Source: Nannocystis sp. RBIL2 (GTDB lineage: Bacteria > Myxococcota_A > Polyangia > Nannocystales > Nannocystaceae). From it: a stretch of 64,000 nt of DNA. Of the stretch, positions 17,728 to 28,103 are shown one piece after another. How positions within the stretch are numbered: the first letter of the stretch is position 1; each line of letters opens with the position of its first letter. The notes below the pieces were generated by a model. The model searched no databases. It was not told the origin of the DNA and saw only the letters and a program-made list of their open reading frames with translations. Location of the stretch: positions 3,930,151 to 3,994,150 of the forward strand of contig NZ_JAPNJW010000002.1 of the NCBI RefSeq assembly GCF_026626745.1, given 5' to 3'. The position numbers were made by a program, and so were the translations under genes.

Positions 17728-18987
17728 TCAGAAGCGTCCGCTGAGCGTGAGCCCGAACGCCGAGCGCCCGGGTGCGCCGCCGACCCGCAGCGCCTTCGCG
17801 TACTGCGAGCTCTTCCCGCGCGACAGCCCGAACGCCAGCCCCAGCCCGGCGCCGGTCACCACCCCGACCCCGAACCCGGTGATCGCCGTGGCCGCCGCGT
17901 AGGTCGTCGCCGGCCCTTTCACGCCCTCGGACACGCTCTGCCAGGTCGCGTTCGGCGTCGCGTTGGCCTCGTTGAAGCCTCTCGCGGAGAGGACCACCCC
18001 GACGATCCCGCCGATCAGCGCCGCCCCGCCCAGGCCGGTCTCGACGGCCCACGCCACCCGCCGCGCCTTCTCGTTGCGGGCGAACCAGATCGGGGCGGTC
18101 GCGACCAGGCCGAGCCCTGCCCCCACGAGGCCCGTCCCGACCCCCCGCAACTCCGCCCCCGAGCGCAGCTTCGAGGAGCATTCCACCAGAGTGGGCCAAT
18201 CGGCGCAGTTCATCGGATCGGTCTTCAGCGCCGGCCCGAACCTCGTCGCCTGCCCGACCGCCGTCACCACGATCCCGACCGCCGCCAGGCCCAAGCCGTC
18301 GCCGAGGGCGACGAAACCGGCCGTGCGACGCACCAGGGGGCTGTTGTCCGGTCCCGGCTTCGTCGGCGTCTCGGGACTTGTCTCCTTCGGCAGCGGCTTC
18401 AACGCCAGCTCCGCCGTCACCGGCGCGCCCGCGGCCACCTTGATCTGGACCTCCGCGGGTTCGGCCCCGGGCGCCTCGGCGCGGACCACCCACGTCCCCG
18501 GGTCGAGCTGGATCACCCCGCTCTGCGCCGCCCCGCTGGGCGCCACTGCCACCGGCAGCTGCGGCCGCAGGTCCGACGCCAGCTCGCTGACCCACCGCGC
18601 AGTCACTGTCGGTACGCCCGCGACCCCGTTGGCTTGCACGCGGACCTGCACGCTCGACACCTCGCGTCGCGCGACCTCGAGCTGCGCCTTCGCCTCGTCG
18701 CGGTCCGCCCCCTTCACCTCGGCCAGCGCCAGGTACTCGTTGAGGTACGCCACCGCGTGCGCGTAGTGGCGGGCCGTGTAGCGGGTGACCGCCGCGTTGA
18801 ACAAGAACCGCGGCTCCTTGAAGTCCCGCCACAGCGCCTCGAACTCGAGCGCCGCCTCGACGTGCCGCTGCTTCTCGAACTGCTGGTACGCCGCTGCGAC
18901 CCGCTGTTCCTTCGACGAAGCCGACGCCGCAGGCGCGTCCGCAGTCACCATCGCCATCGCCAGCGCGACACCTTGCACGATCAGCAT
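17728..18987 (-). CDS. TPR-like periplasmic/membrane protein with PEGA-like and membrane tail
   Basis: A 419-residue protein with a signal-like N-terminus (M-L-I-V-Q-G-V-A-L-A-M-A-M-V). A TPR hairpin follows (Q-Q-F-E-K-Q-R-H-V-E-A-A-L-E-F-E-A-L, then F-L-F-N-A-A-V-T-R-Y), then a beta-rich PEGA-like segment (G-T-W-V-V-R-A-E-A-P-G). About four glycine-rich hydrophobic segments form the C-terminal half, ending in a terminal Phe. The same design (TPR, linker, hydrophobic tail) recurs at 59174-60076. Such genes often accompany myxobacterial kinases. gaggg lies 3 bases before the ATG. Role unknown. Confidence 0.75.
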   Translation of the reverse strand: MLIVQGVALAMAMVTADAPAASASSKEQRVAAAYQQFEKQRHVEAALEFEALWRDFKEPRFLFNAAVTRYTARHYAHAVAYLNEYLALAEVKGADRDEAKAQLEVARREVSSVQVRVQANGVAGVPTVTARWVSELASDLRPQLPVAVAPSGAAQSGVIQLDPGTWVVRAEAPGAEPAEVQIKVAAGAPVTAELALKPLPKETSPETPTKPGPDNSPLVRRTAGFVALGDGLGLAAVGIVVTAVGQATRFGPALKTDPMNCADWPTLVECSSKLRSGAELRGVGTGLVGAGLGLVATAPIWFARNEKARRVAWAVETGLGGAALIGGIVGVVLSARGFNEANATPNATWQSVSEGVKGPATTYAAATAITGFGVGVVTGAGLGLAFGLSRGKSSQYAKALRVGGAPGRSAFGLTLSGRF

Positions 18988-19531
18988 GCGCCCTCGTTCC
19001 CCGACCGGGCCGCGAGTATAAGCCCCACCGGCCCGCGGGCCAAGCGACCCGCCGCCGCTGCGCGCCCGATCGCACCACCTGCTTCAACGGCCAGGCTCGC
19101 CCGCGCGCATCCGAATCTCGCGCAGCGTCCGCCTCCTGACGGCGACGCCGGGCATCGCCCCGACCCGGGCGCGGCCGCTCGAGCGCGCAGGCCTCGAGCT
19201 CGTAACAGTGGTACGGGCGCGCCTTGCAGCCGCGACACACGAGCCTCCCCGACCTTCGCAGGCTGCCTGTACGCGACCCACCGAGCTCCGCCGCCTCGTT
19301 TTCGCTGGTTTTTCAAAAAATGTTGCGCCCGGCGACCTGTGGGCCCGCGGTCGCGTCGCCTTGCGACTCGACCTCCGCTGCTCGCGCGCCAAGGCGCCGG
19401 GCGCCATCGGTCGCAACATCGCCGGAATTTCGCGTCGTCGGGACCGACGTTCTGCGAGATCTGCCTCGGCCCCTCGCCGCACCCTTGCGCTCGGCGGCCT
19501 CACCGTCGACCATGTCCACAAGCGCACCGCC
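18988..19531. other. Long intergenic region before the DUF4215 gene array
   Basis: 544 bases between divergent genes with no gene I can support. A frame in phase with the first DUF4215 gene is open from 19208 but encodes Arg/Pro-rich sequence without a signal peptide. A minus-strand frame starting at 19240 begins with a Cys-rich stretch but has no stop before 17678. A relatively AT-rich patch (tttttcaaaaaatgtt about 19310) stands out and may be part of a promoter. Confidence 0.4.
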
Positions 19532-20800
19532 ATGCTCGCCCGCTCCTCGCTCGTCGTCCTCGTCCTGCTTCCTGCCGGCTGCCTGAAAGATCTCACCCAG
19601 ATCGAGACCGGGACAGGCGGCGTCGTCACCGAGACCTCCACCGACACGACCGAACCGACCGAGACCACCGCGACGTCGCCCGCGACGACCGACGACAAGC
19701 CCGCCTGCGGCAACAAAGTGATCGAGCCCGGCGAGCAGTGCGACGACGGCAACGCCACCCCCGGCGACGGCTGCGAGGCCGACTGCACCAAGACACCCGG
19801 CGAGCTGTGTGGCAACGGCGTGGTGGACGAGGGCGAGGAGTGCGACGACGACAACGACGTCGCCATGGACGGCTGCGAGAACAACTGCACCGAGACCGTG
19901 ATCCCCGCCTCCTGCGGCGATGGCAAAATGGACGCCGGCGAGGAGTGCGACGACGGCAACGACGACAGCACCGACGCCTGCACCAAAACCTGCAAGAACG
20001 CGGTCTGCGGCGACGGCGTCATCCTCGCCGGCACCGAGGAGTGCGACGACGGAGCGCCCACAGCGTCGTGCGACGGCGACTGCACGGCGGTCGAGTGCGG
20101 AGACGGGGTCATCAACGCGGAAGCCGGCGAGGAGTGCGACGATGAAAATTCGGACGACACGGACGCGTGCATCGCGTGCAAGACGGCGGTGTGCGGGGAC
20201 GGCTTCGTCCAGGCTGGCGTCGAGGAGTGCGACGACGGCACCCCGGACGGCGACGATCTCTGCAACAAATGCAAGGACACCCCTTACCGCTACGTCTTCA
20301 CGACGAACGCGACCTTCACTGGTAAATTCGGCAACATCACTGCGGCTGACAGCGCGTGCTTGAGCGCGGCTATGACGGCAGAGCTTCCTCTGACTGACAC
20401 CACGCAGTGGGTCGCTTGGTTGAGCGCTAACGCGATCCAGGCTGTCCAGCGGCTCGACACCAATTTTACCGGCTGGTACGTCCTACCCACCACGCCGCCC
20501 ACCCTCGTGACTCGAGGCTGGGCTGGGCTGACCTCCGGCACCCTTCAACACGCAATCGACGCAACGGAGACCGGCCAGGCGATTCCGGCACCGGAGACGG
20601 TCTGGACGAATACGGACATCGTCGGCGAGCTGCCTGCATCGAATCTCCATTGCAAGAGCTGGAACTCTTCAATGCCCGCGGACTCCGGCCGTGTAGGACT
20701 TTCTACCGCGACGAACAGCGACTGGACCGATCCGGCGTCCCCCGCATCTGCTACGTGCGATACCAAGCATCACCTCTATTGCATCGAAGACATTCTCTAG
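19532..20800 (+). CDS. DUF4215-repeat lipoprotein with DUF1554-like domain (copy 1)
   Basis: A 422-residue lipoprotein. The lipobox is L-P-A-G-C at the end of the signal; a Thr/Glu-rich linker follows. Six DUF4215 modules of the form C-G-x-G-x-x-x-x-G-E-x-C-D-D-G-N with three disulfide-type Cys pairs come next. The C-terminal domain has W-V-A-W-L-S, G-W-Y-V-L-P, R-G-W-A-G-L-T-S-G and H-H-L-Y-C-I, the pattern of DUF1554. DUF4215 occurs in secreted proteins of myxobacteria, and the domain is thought to be a disulfide-rich surface module with no known activity. The ATG at 19532 is chosen because it alone yields the signal peptide. Confidence 0.88.
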   Translation: MLARSSLVVLVLLPAGCLKDLTQIETGTGGVVTETSTDTTEPTETTATSPATTDDKPACGNKVIEPGEQCDDGNATPGDGCEADCTKTPGELCGNGVVDEGEECDDDNDVAMDGCENNCTETVIPASCGDGKMDAGEECDDGNDDSTDACTKTCKNAVCGDGVILAGTEECDDGAPTASCDGDCTAVECGDGVINAEAGEECDDENSDDTDACIACKTAVCGDGFVQAGVEECDDGTPDGDDLCNKCKDTPYRYVFTTNATFTGKFGNITAADSACLSAAMTAELPLTDTTQWVAWLSANAIQAVQRLDTNFTGWYVLPTTPPTLVTRGWAGLTSGTLQHAIDATETGQAIPAPETVWTNTDIVGELPASNLHCKSWNSSMPADSGRVGLSTATNSDWTDPASPASATCDTKHHLYCIEDIL

Positions 20801-20918
20801 AGTCGCAAACGAGCATCTCGAGCCCTCGTCGTACAGGGCCAAGTATGGCCCCGCTCTGCCCGCCACCTCGGCAGCTCCTGCCGAGTACAGCTACGCGTCA
20901 CGCAGTTCCAGGGGACCC

Positions 20919-22076
20919 ATGCTGAACCGTGCCATCGTGCTCCTCGCCCTCACCACCGCCCACGGCTGCTTTTACAATCCGAAGGGCAGCACTGGCGATT
21001 TGACCGGAAGCACGACCGAGAGCACCACTTCCAGCCCCATTCCGACCCCGACCGCGACGACCGACGACAAGCCCGCCTGTGGCAACGGCGCGCTCGAGCC
21101 CGGCGAACTGTGCGACGACGGCAACGCTACCCCCGGTGACGGCTGTGAGGTCGACTGCACCAAGACGCCCGGCGAGCTGTGCGGCAACGGCATGGTCGAC
21201 GAAGGCGAGGAGTGCGACGACGGCAACCACGTCGCCATGGACGGCTGCGAGTACAACTGCACCGAGACCGTGATCCCCGCCTCCTGCGGCGACGGCAAGA
21301 CGGACGTCCGCGAGGAGTGCGACGACGGCAACGACGACGACACCGACGACTGCCTGTCCTCCTGCAAGAACGCGTTCTGTGGCGACGGCCAGCGCCACGA
21401 CGGCGTCGAGGCCTGCGACAACGGCGGCGACAACAGCGACACCGCCTATGGCGGCTGCACCACCCAGTGTCAGTTAGGCCCGCGGTGCGGCGACGAGGCC
21501 GTCGAGGCCCCCGAAGAAGAGTGCGACGACGGCACCCCGGACGGCGATGATCTGTGCAACGCCTGCAAGAACGTTCCCTACCGCTACATCTTCGTCACCT
21601 CGGACACCTTCAAGGGCGACTTCAACAAGCTCCCTGGCGCTGATGCTCGTTGCCTCATCGCGGCATCCGATCTCCCGGCGGCGGAGGCGGCGGGATGGAC
21701 CGCCTGGCTCAGCGATGACGAAACGAGCGCCTCTACCCGCATGGATACGACCTTCGTCGGTTGGTACGTCCTCCCCGGCCCCGAGCAAACTCTCGTTGCC
21801 AGGAACTGGGCGGGTCTCACATCGGGCAAATTACAGAACCCGATCAACCGGGATGAGGCCGGCGATCAGGTTCCGGCGAACGCGACCGCCTGGACCAACA
21901 CCAAGGCCGACGGCAAGATCCTCTCGCTCGACACGGCCTCGCACTGCAACATTTGGGATTCGAACACCGGAACCGGCAGCGTGGGCAGCCCGAACGCCAC
22001 CGACGCGATGTGGGCGAATACCGGAACCGTTGAGGACTGCAGCACCATGCACCACCTCTATTGCGTCCAAAACTGA
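20919..22076 (+). CDS. DUF4215-repeat lipoprotein with DUF1554-like domain (copy 2)
   Basis: A 385-residue paralogue with five modules. The signal ends T-A-H-G-C-F-Y-N-P, the first occurrence of the G-C-F-Y-N-P lipobox context shared by copies 2-6. The third module lacks the usual Gly-Glu pair (D-V-R-E-E-C). Module 4 is a long variant (N-S-D-T-A-Y-G-G-C) also found in copies 5 and 6. The C-terminal domain has A-W-L-S-D-D and H-H-L-Y-C-V-Q. aggggaccc precedes the ATG. Codons in the C-terminal domain are visibly more AT-tolerant than in the repeat region. Confidence 0.88.
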   Translation: MLNRAIVLLALTTAHGCFYNPKGSTGDLTGSTTESTTSSPIPTPTATTDDKPACGNGALEPGELCDDGNATPGDGCEVDCTKTPGELCGNGMVDEGEECDDGNHVAMDGCEYNCTETVIPASCGDGKTDVREECDDGNDDDTDDCLSSCKNAFCGDGQRHDGVEACDNGGDNSDTAYGGCTTQCQLGPRCGDEAVEAPEEECDDGTPDGDDLCNACKNVPYRYIFVTSDTFKGDFNKLPGADARCLIAASDLPAAEAAGWTAWLSDDETSASTRMDTTFVGWYVLPGPEQTLVARNWAGLTSGKLQNPINRDEAGDQVPANATAWTNTKADGKILSLDTASHCNIWDSNTGTGSVGSPNATDAMWANTGTVEDCSTMHHLYCVQN

Positions 22077-22153
22077 GCTCAGGCGGTCCGGTCACGACCT
22101 CCTCGGAGCTCCCGCCGCTCGGGACTACGCCTATCGCAGGCCCCAGGAGACCC

Positions 22154-23404
22154 ATGCCCTCTCACTCTTTGGCTCTTCTCACCGTCTTGGCCGCTCACGG
22201 TTGCTTCTATAACCCCGAAGGCACCCTGGTCCTCCCCGGCGAGACCACGGGATACGACACAACCGACCCCACGGCGACGACGACGCTGACCCCGGGCGAC
22301 AAGCCCGCCTGTGGCAACGAAGTGCTCGAGCCCGGCGAGCAGTGCGACGACGGCAACGCCACCCCCGGTGACGGTTGCGAGCCCGACTGCACCACCACGC
22401 CCGGTGAGCTGTGCGGCAACGGCACGGTAGACGACGGCGAAGAGTGCGACGACGGCAACAACGTCGCCATGGACGGCTGCGAGAACAACTGCACCAAGAC
22501 CGTGATCCCCGCCTCCTGCGGCGACGGCAAGACGGACGCCGGCGAAGAGTGCGACGACGGCAACGACGACAACACCGACGCCTGCACCAACACCTGCAAG
22601 AGCGCGGTCTGCGGCGACGGCGTCATCCTCGCCGGCACCGAAGAGTGCGACGACGGAGCGCCCAGCGCATCGTGCGACGGAGACTGCACGGCGGTCGAGT
22701 GCGGAGACGGGGTCGTCAACGCGGAAGCCGGCGAGGAGTGCGAGGATGAAAACTCGGACAACTCAGACACCTGTGTATCGTGCAAGATAGCGTTCTGCGG
22801 CGATGGCTTCGTCCAGGTGGGCGCCGAAGAATGCGACGATGGCACGCCAGCAGGCGATGATCTTTGTAATAGCTGCAAGATCAATCCGTCTCGACACATC
22901 TTCATCACCACGAGCGTCTTTAGCGGTGACCGTAACGGAATCGCCGGTGCCGATGGAGACTGCGTCGACGCGGCCAACGCCGGAAACATTCCCAACGCTG
23001 GTGATGTCGCCTGGACCGCTTGGCTCAGCTCAGGATCGAATCAAGCAGCCGAGCGGCTGGATCAGACCTTTACCGGCTGGTACGTGCTGCCGACAAATCC
23101 TCCCACCCTGGTGGCCAAGGGATGGGCAGGTCTGACCTCCGGCCAACTCATGCATGCGATCGACCACACCGAGAACGGAGAGGCCGTCCCGGAGCCGCTG
23201 ACAGCGTGGACGAATACCCATATCGCCGGTGACCTGCCCGCGCTGAACTTGAATTGCTCGAACTGGAACTCGATGGACGGTGGAGCGTCAGGCCGCGTCG
23301 GCCTTTCGTCCGCCACGGACAAATCCTGGACGGATCCAGCCGAGCCCGCATCTGCGCCTTGTAACACGCAGCACCATCTCTACTGCGTCGAAAATCTGCC
23401 TTGA
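22154..23404 (+). CDS. DUF4215-repeat lipoprotein with DUF1554-like domain (copy 3)
   Basis: A 416-residue paralogue with six modules in the same order as copy 1. Modules 2-5 match copy 1 closely at DNA level, including synonymous positions, while signal and C-terminal domain differ. The start at 22154 (aggagaccc upstream) gives the signal M-P-S-H-S-L-A-L-L-T-V-L-A-A-H-G-C; the in-frame ATG at 22061 lies inside the end of copy 2 and is not used. The C-terminal domain ends H-H-L-Y-C-V-E-N. About 194 bases without a gene separate it from copy 4. Confidence 0.88.
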   Translation: MPSHSLALLTVLAAHGCFYNPEGTLVLPGETTGYDTTDPTATTTLTPGDKPACGNEVLEPGEQCDDGNATPGDGCEPDCTTTPGELCGNGTVDDGEECDDGNNVAMDGCENNCTKTVIPASCGDGKTDAGEECDDGNDDNTDACTNTCKSAVCGDGVILAGTEECDDGAPSASCDGDCTAVECGDGVVNAEAGEECEDENSDNSDTCVSCKIAFCGDGFVQVGAEECDDGTPAGDDLCNSCKINPSRHIFITTSVFSGDRNGIAGADGDCVDAANAGNIPNAGDVAWTAWLSSGSNQAAERLDQTFTGWYVLPTNPPTLVAKGWAGLTSGQLMHAIDHTENGEAVPEPLTAWTNTHIAGDLPALNLNCSNWNSMDGGASGRVGLSSATDKSWTDPAEPASAPCNTQHHLYCVENLP

Positions 23405-23598
23405 CAGCTCATCAAAAACGTCGTCGCACTTACAGAAGCCGTGGTGAACTATATGATGGGCCCATCTACCGCCGTCTATGACAGGAGCAGTTGTCACCCC
23501 TTCCCGGAACCAGGCGCGCCTGGACTCCCGTGAAACCGCGGCCCAGGTGCGCAGTCCTCGACCAGGACAGAGGTGCCCCTTCGCAGCCCAAGGATCCG

Positions 23599-24478
23599 AT
23601 GGCGTACCGCACCTCCACGCTCCTCGCCCTCATCGCCGCATCTGGCTGCTTCTACAACCCCCAGGGCAGCACGGGCCAGCCGGACCCGTCGACGGGCACA
23701 GGCGCGACCTCGAGCACCCTTCCGACCACGACCGACGACAACCCCGCCTGCGGCAACGGCAAGCTCGAGCCCGGCGAGCAGTGCGACGACGGCAACGCCA
23801 CCCCCGGTGATGGCTGCGAGGTCGACTGCACGACCACACCCGGCGAACTGTGCGGCAACGGCACGATAGATGAGGCCGAGGAATGCGACGACGGTAACAA
23901 CGACGACGGTGACGGCTGCGAGGGCAACTGTCGGCTCTCATTCACCACGGAGTGCGGAGACGGCAAGCTCGACCCTGGCGAGCAGTGCGACGACGGCAAC
24001 AAGATGAGCGGCGACGGCTGCGAGAGCACCTGCACCATCACGCCGGTGTGCGGCGACGGCATGCAAGGCCCCGGTGAGCAGTGTGACGATGGCAATGAAA
24101 TGGACGACGATGGCTGCCTCTCCACATGCGTGGCGGCCAAGTGCGGCGACGGCATCCTCTGGGCGGGCAAAGAGACGTGCGATGACGGGCCGATGAACGG
24201 CATGTATGGCCAGTGCAACAACGACTGCAGCGACCTCGGCGAGCGCTGCGGTGACGGCACGCGCAACGGCCCGGAAGAGTGCGACGACGCCAACCAAACG
24301 GATGACGACGAGTGCTCCAATACTTGCATCGCCCCCCGTTTGGTCTTTGCTACCGCAAGCAGTTTCAATGGCAACCTTGGTGGGCTCGTAGGCGCTGACG
24401 CGAAGTGCACTTGTACCGCAGATCGTCGCTCCAGCGTCATTCTCAAGCTGCAGGGAATCCCCTTCAAGCCCGCTCTCC
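23599..24478 (+). pseudogene. DUF4215 lipoprotein copy 4, C-terminal domain deleted
   Basis: The 5' part is intact: signal M-A-Y-R-T-S-T-L-L-A-L-I-A-A-S-G-C, linker and six modules. The DUF1554-like domain starts normally (L-V-F-A-T-A-S-S-F-N-G-N-L-G-G) but homology stops at G-A-D-A-K-C (24408). About 70 unrelated bases lead straight to the ATG of copy 5. The frame stays open to 24993, but that part is an Arg-rich out-of-phase reading of copy 5, so I do not count it as protein. The last two modules match copy 7, so the lost domain was probably of that type. A secreted repeat-only product with a junk tail is possible. Confidence 0.8.
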
Positions 24479-25621
<1,143 letters not shown>

Positions 25622-25801
25622 CCTCACCTCCCCCACTGCAGCCGGGCGCGGCCGCGCCTTGCTCGCACCGGAGCCGATGCTGTACCGTCGTTCGTCTCCC
25701 CCCTTCCCCGAGCCCGGCGCACTCGGACACTCGTGAGGCCGCGACCCCGGTGCCGAGTTCATGACGAGGACAGAGGCGCCGCTTCGCAGCCCCGGGAACC
25801 G

Positions 25802-26926
25802 ATGACGTACCGCACCGCCACGCTCCTCGCCCTCCTCGCCGCTTCTGGCTGCTTCTACAACCCCCACGGCAGCGTGAGCCAGCCGGACTCGTCGACCGGC
25901 ACGGACGCGACTTCGAGCACCCTCCCGACCACCGGCGACGGTGCCCACGCCTGCGGCAACGGCGTGCTCGAGCCGGGCGAGCAGTGCGACGACGGCAACC
26001 TCGTCGACGGCGACGGTTGCGATGCCGACTGCGGCTTCACGCCGGTCGAACTGTGCGGCAACGGCATGCTGGACGACGGCGAGGAGTGCGACGACGGCAA
26101 CGCCGACGACAGCGACGCCTGCCGCGATAATTGCAAGAATGCCGCGTGCGGCGACGGGATCGTGCATGTCGGCGCCGAGGCCTGCGACGACGGCAACCTC
26201 GTCGACACCGACGACTGCCTGTCCTCCTGCGAGACCGCGACCTGCGGTGACGGCCTCGTGCACGAAGACGTCGAGCTCTGCGACGACGGCCGGGACAACG
26301 ACGACACCGCCTACGACGGCTGCACCACCCAGTGCGAACCAGGCCCGCGCTGCGGCGACAGCCAGGTCCAGGCCCCGGAGGAAGAGTGCGACGACGGCAC
26401 CCCCGGCGGCGACGATCTCTGCAACGCCTGCAAGAACGTCCCTTTCCGCTACGTCTTCGTCACCTCGCAGACCTACAAGGGCGACATGAACCAGCTCAAC
26501 GGAGCCGACGCTCGCTGCGGCGTCCTGACGCTCGACTTCCCGGCCTGGGAATGGACCGCCTGGCTCAGCGACGACGGCCAGGGCGCTGCCGCGCGCCTGG
26601 ACACCCAATTCGTCGGCTGGTACATCCTCCCCGGGCCGGAGCCGGTCCTGGTCGCTCGCAACTGGTCGGGCCTGGCTTCGGGGACGCTGCTGAACCCCAT
26701 CAACCGCGACGAGACGGGCAAGCTCGTGGCACCCGACGCGCTGGCCTGGACCAACACCACGCCCGACGGCTCCATCCTCTCGCTGGACGCTCACTGCAGC
26801 ATTTGGGACGCCCTCAGCGGCACGGGCAGGGTCGGCAGCACGAGCGCCACCGACTCGACCTGGACGGACGCCCAGACCGCCGCCGATTGCACCACCATGC
26901 ACCACCTCTACTGCATTCAGAACTGA
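25802..26926 (+). CDS. DUF4215-repeat lipoprotein with DUF1554-like domain (copy 6)
   Basis: A 374-residue paralogue, five modules. The signal M-T-Y-R-T-A-T-L-L-A-L-L-A-A-S-G-C and upstream leader (gaggacagagg then cgcagcc) closely resemble copy 4, marking these two as recent relatives at the 5' end. The C-terminal domain resembles copies 2 and 5. The in-frame start at 25733 lies before the signal and is rejected. The last module is the C-N-A-C-K-N-V-P-F-R-Y-V-F-V-T-S bridge that leads into the DUF1554-like domain. Confidence 0.88.
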   Translation: MTYRTATLLALLAASGCFYNPHGSVSQPDSSTGTDATSSTLPTTGDGAHACGNGVLEPGEQCDDGNLVDGDGCDADCGFTPVELCGNGMLDDGEECDDGNADDSDACRDNCKNAACGDGIVHVGAEACDDGNLVDTDDCLSSCETATCGDGLVHEDVELCDDGRDNDDTAYDGCTTQCEPGPRCGDSQVQAPEEECDDGTPGGDDLCNACKNVPFRYVFVTSQTYKGDMNQLNGADARCGVLTLDFPAWEWTAWLSDDGQGAAARLDTQFVGWYILPGPEPVLVARNWSGLASGTLLNPINRDETGKLVAPDALAWTNTTPDGSILSLDAHCSIWDALSGTGRVGSTSATDSTWTDAQTAADCTTMHHLYCIQN

Positions 26927-26963
26927 AGCTCGGCACCCGCGACCTCCGCGAAGCTCCACCCAC

Positions 26964-28103
26964 ATGCGCTCCCGCGAGTCCAGACTCCTCCCCCTGCTCC
27001 TCGTCGTCGGCGCCTGCTTTTATCATCCGACCGGCTCGACCCCCGCGACGGACAGCGAGGCCCCGCAGGACACCTCCTCCGGCAGCACCTCGAGCAGCGC
27101 CGCCGAGTGCGGCGACGGCCAGCTCGACCCCGGCGAGGCGTGTGACGACGGCAATCGCACCCCTGACGACGGCTGCGAGGACGACTGCAGCGTCACCCCC
27201 TCGCCTCTCTGCGGCAACGGCCAGCGCGATCCAGGCGAGCAGTGCGACGACGGCAACACCGTCGACGGCGACGGCTGCCAGGCCGACTGCACCGAGCCTC
27301 CCGTGTGCGGCGACGGCGTCGAGGATCCCGGCGAACCGTGCGACGACGGCAACGCGGACGACGGCGACGCCTGCCTCGCCGGCTGCGTAACTGCGACCTG
27401 CGGTGACGGCAAGCTCTGGGCCGGCAACGAGCCGTGTGACGACGGCGCGCTGAACGGCGCCTACGGTTATTGCGACACCGAGTGCAGCGGCCCCGGCCCG
27501 AGCTGCGGCGACAGCCTGCGCAACGGCCCCGAGGAGTGCGACGACGGCAACCTCTTCGACGACGACGACTGCTCCAACGAGTGCCTCGCCCCGCGGATCG
27601 TCTTCGCCACCGCGACGACCTACACCGGCGCTCTCGGCGGCCTCGACGGCGCCGACGCCAAATGTGCAGAGGCCGCGCAATGGCTCGACCTTCCGCCGGA
27701 CGTTCAGTGGAGCGCATGGCTCAGCGACTCGAGCGCCGATCCAGCCACCGGCGGGCGCTTCGATACCCTCTACTCCGGTTATTACAAGCTGCCCACCGGC
27801 CCCATCGTCGCCCACGGATGGGGCGAGCTGACCACCTTGCCGCTCATCACCGGGATCGGCGTCGACGAGACCGGCAACACGCTGGACATCCCCGCTCCGG
27901 TCTGGTCCAACACCTTCCGCAACGGTACCCGCATCGGCGCCGATCACTGCGACGACTGGACCTCCGAGGCCGCCGAGACCCTGGGCCGCCTCGGCGTCGC
28001 CGGACCCACGAACATGACCTGGAGCGACGCCCCGGCCAACAACCCCGCGGCCTGCTCACAATTGTTCCACCTCTACTGTTTTCAGCGGACCGCCCCGCTC
28101 TGA
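26964..28103 (+). CDS. DUF4215-repeat lipoprotein with DUF1554-like domain (copy 7)
   Basis: A 379-residue paralogue, the last of the tandem set and the most divergent: lipobox V-V-G-A-C-F-Y-H-P, five modules, and a C-terminal domain with A-W-L-S-D-S-S-A-D, G-Y-Y-K-L-P and L-F-H-L-Y-C-F-Q. Its third to fifth modules (G-K-L-W-A-G-N-E-P-C; S-L-R-N-G-P-E-E-C) match the end of copy 4. Only 37 bases separate it from copy 6. No Shine-Dalgarno is apparent, so read-through from copy 6 is possible. Confidence 0.87.
   Translation: MRSRESRLLPLLLVVGACFYHPTGSTPATDSEAPQDTSSGSTSSSAAECGDGQLDPGEACDDGNRTPDDGCEDDCSVTPSPLCGNGQRDPGEQCDDGNTVDGDGCQADCTEPPVCGDGVEDPGEPCDDGNADDGDACLAGCVTATCGDGKLWAGNEPCDDGALNGAYGYCDTECSGPGPSCGDSLRNGPEECDDGNLFDDDDCSNECLAPRIVFATATTYTGALGGLDGADAKCAEAAQWLDLPPDVQWSAWLSDSSADPATGGRFDTLYSGYYKLPTGPIVAHGWGELTTLPLITGIGVDETGNTLDIPAPVWSNTFRNGTRIGADHCDDWTSEAAETLGRLGVAGPTNMTWSDAPANNPAACSQLFHLYCFQRTAPL

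Noticed and set aside
17678..19240. Minus-strand frame starting with a Cys-rich stretch (M-C-R-G-C-K-A-R-P-Y-H-C-Y-E-L)
   Set aside because: The first 30 codons look interesting, but the frame has no stop until it has run out of phase through the whole TPR-like gene. It would need a frameshift to be a small gene.
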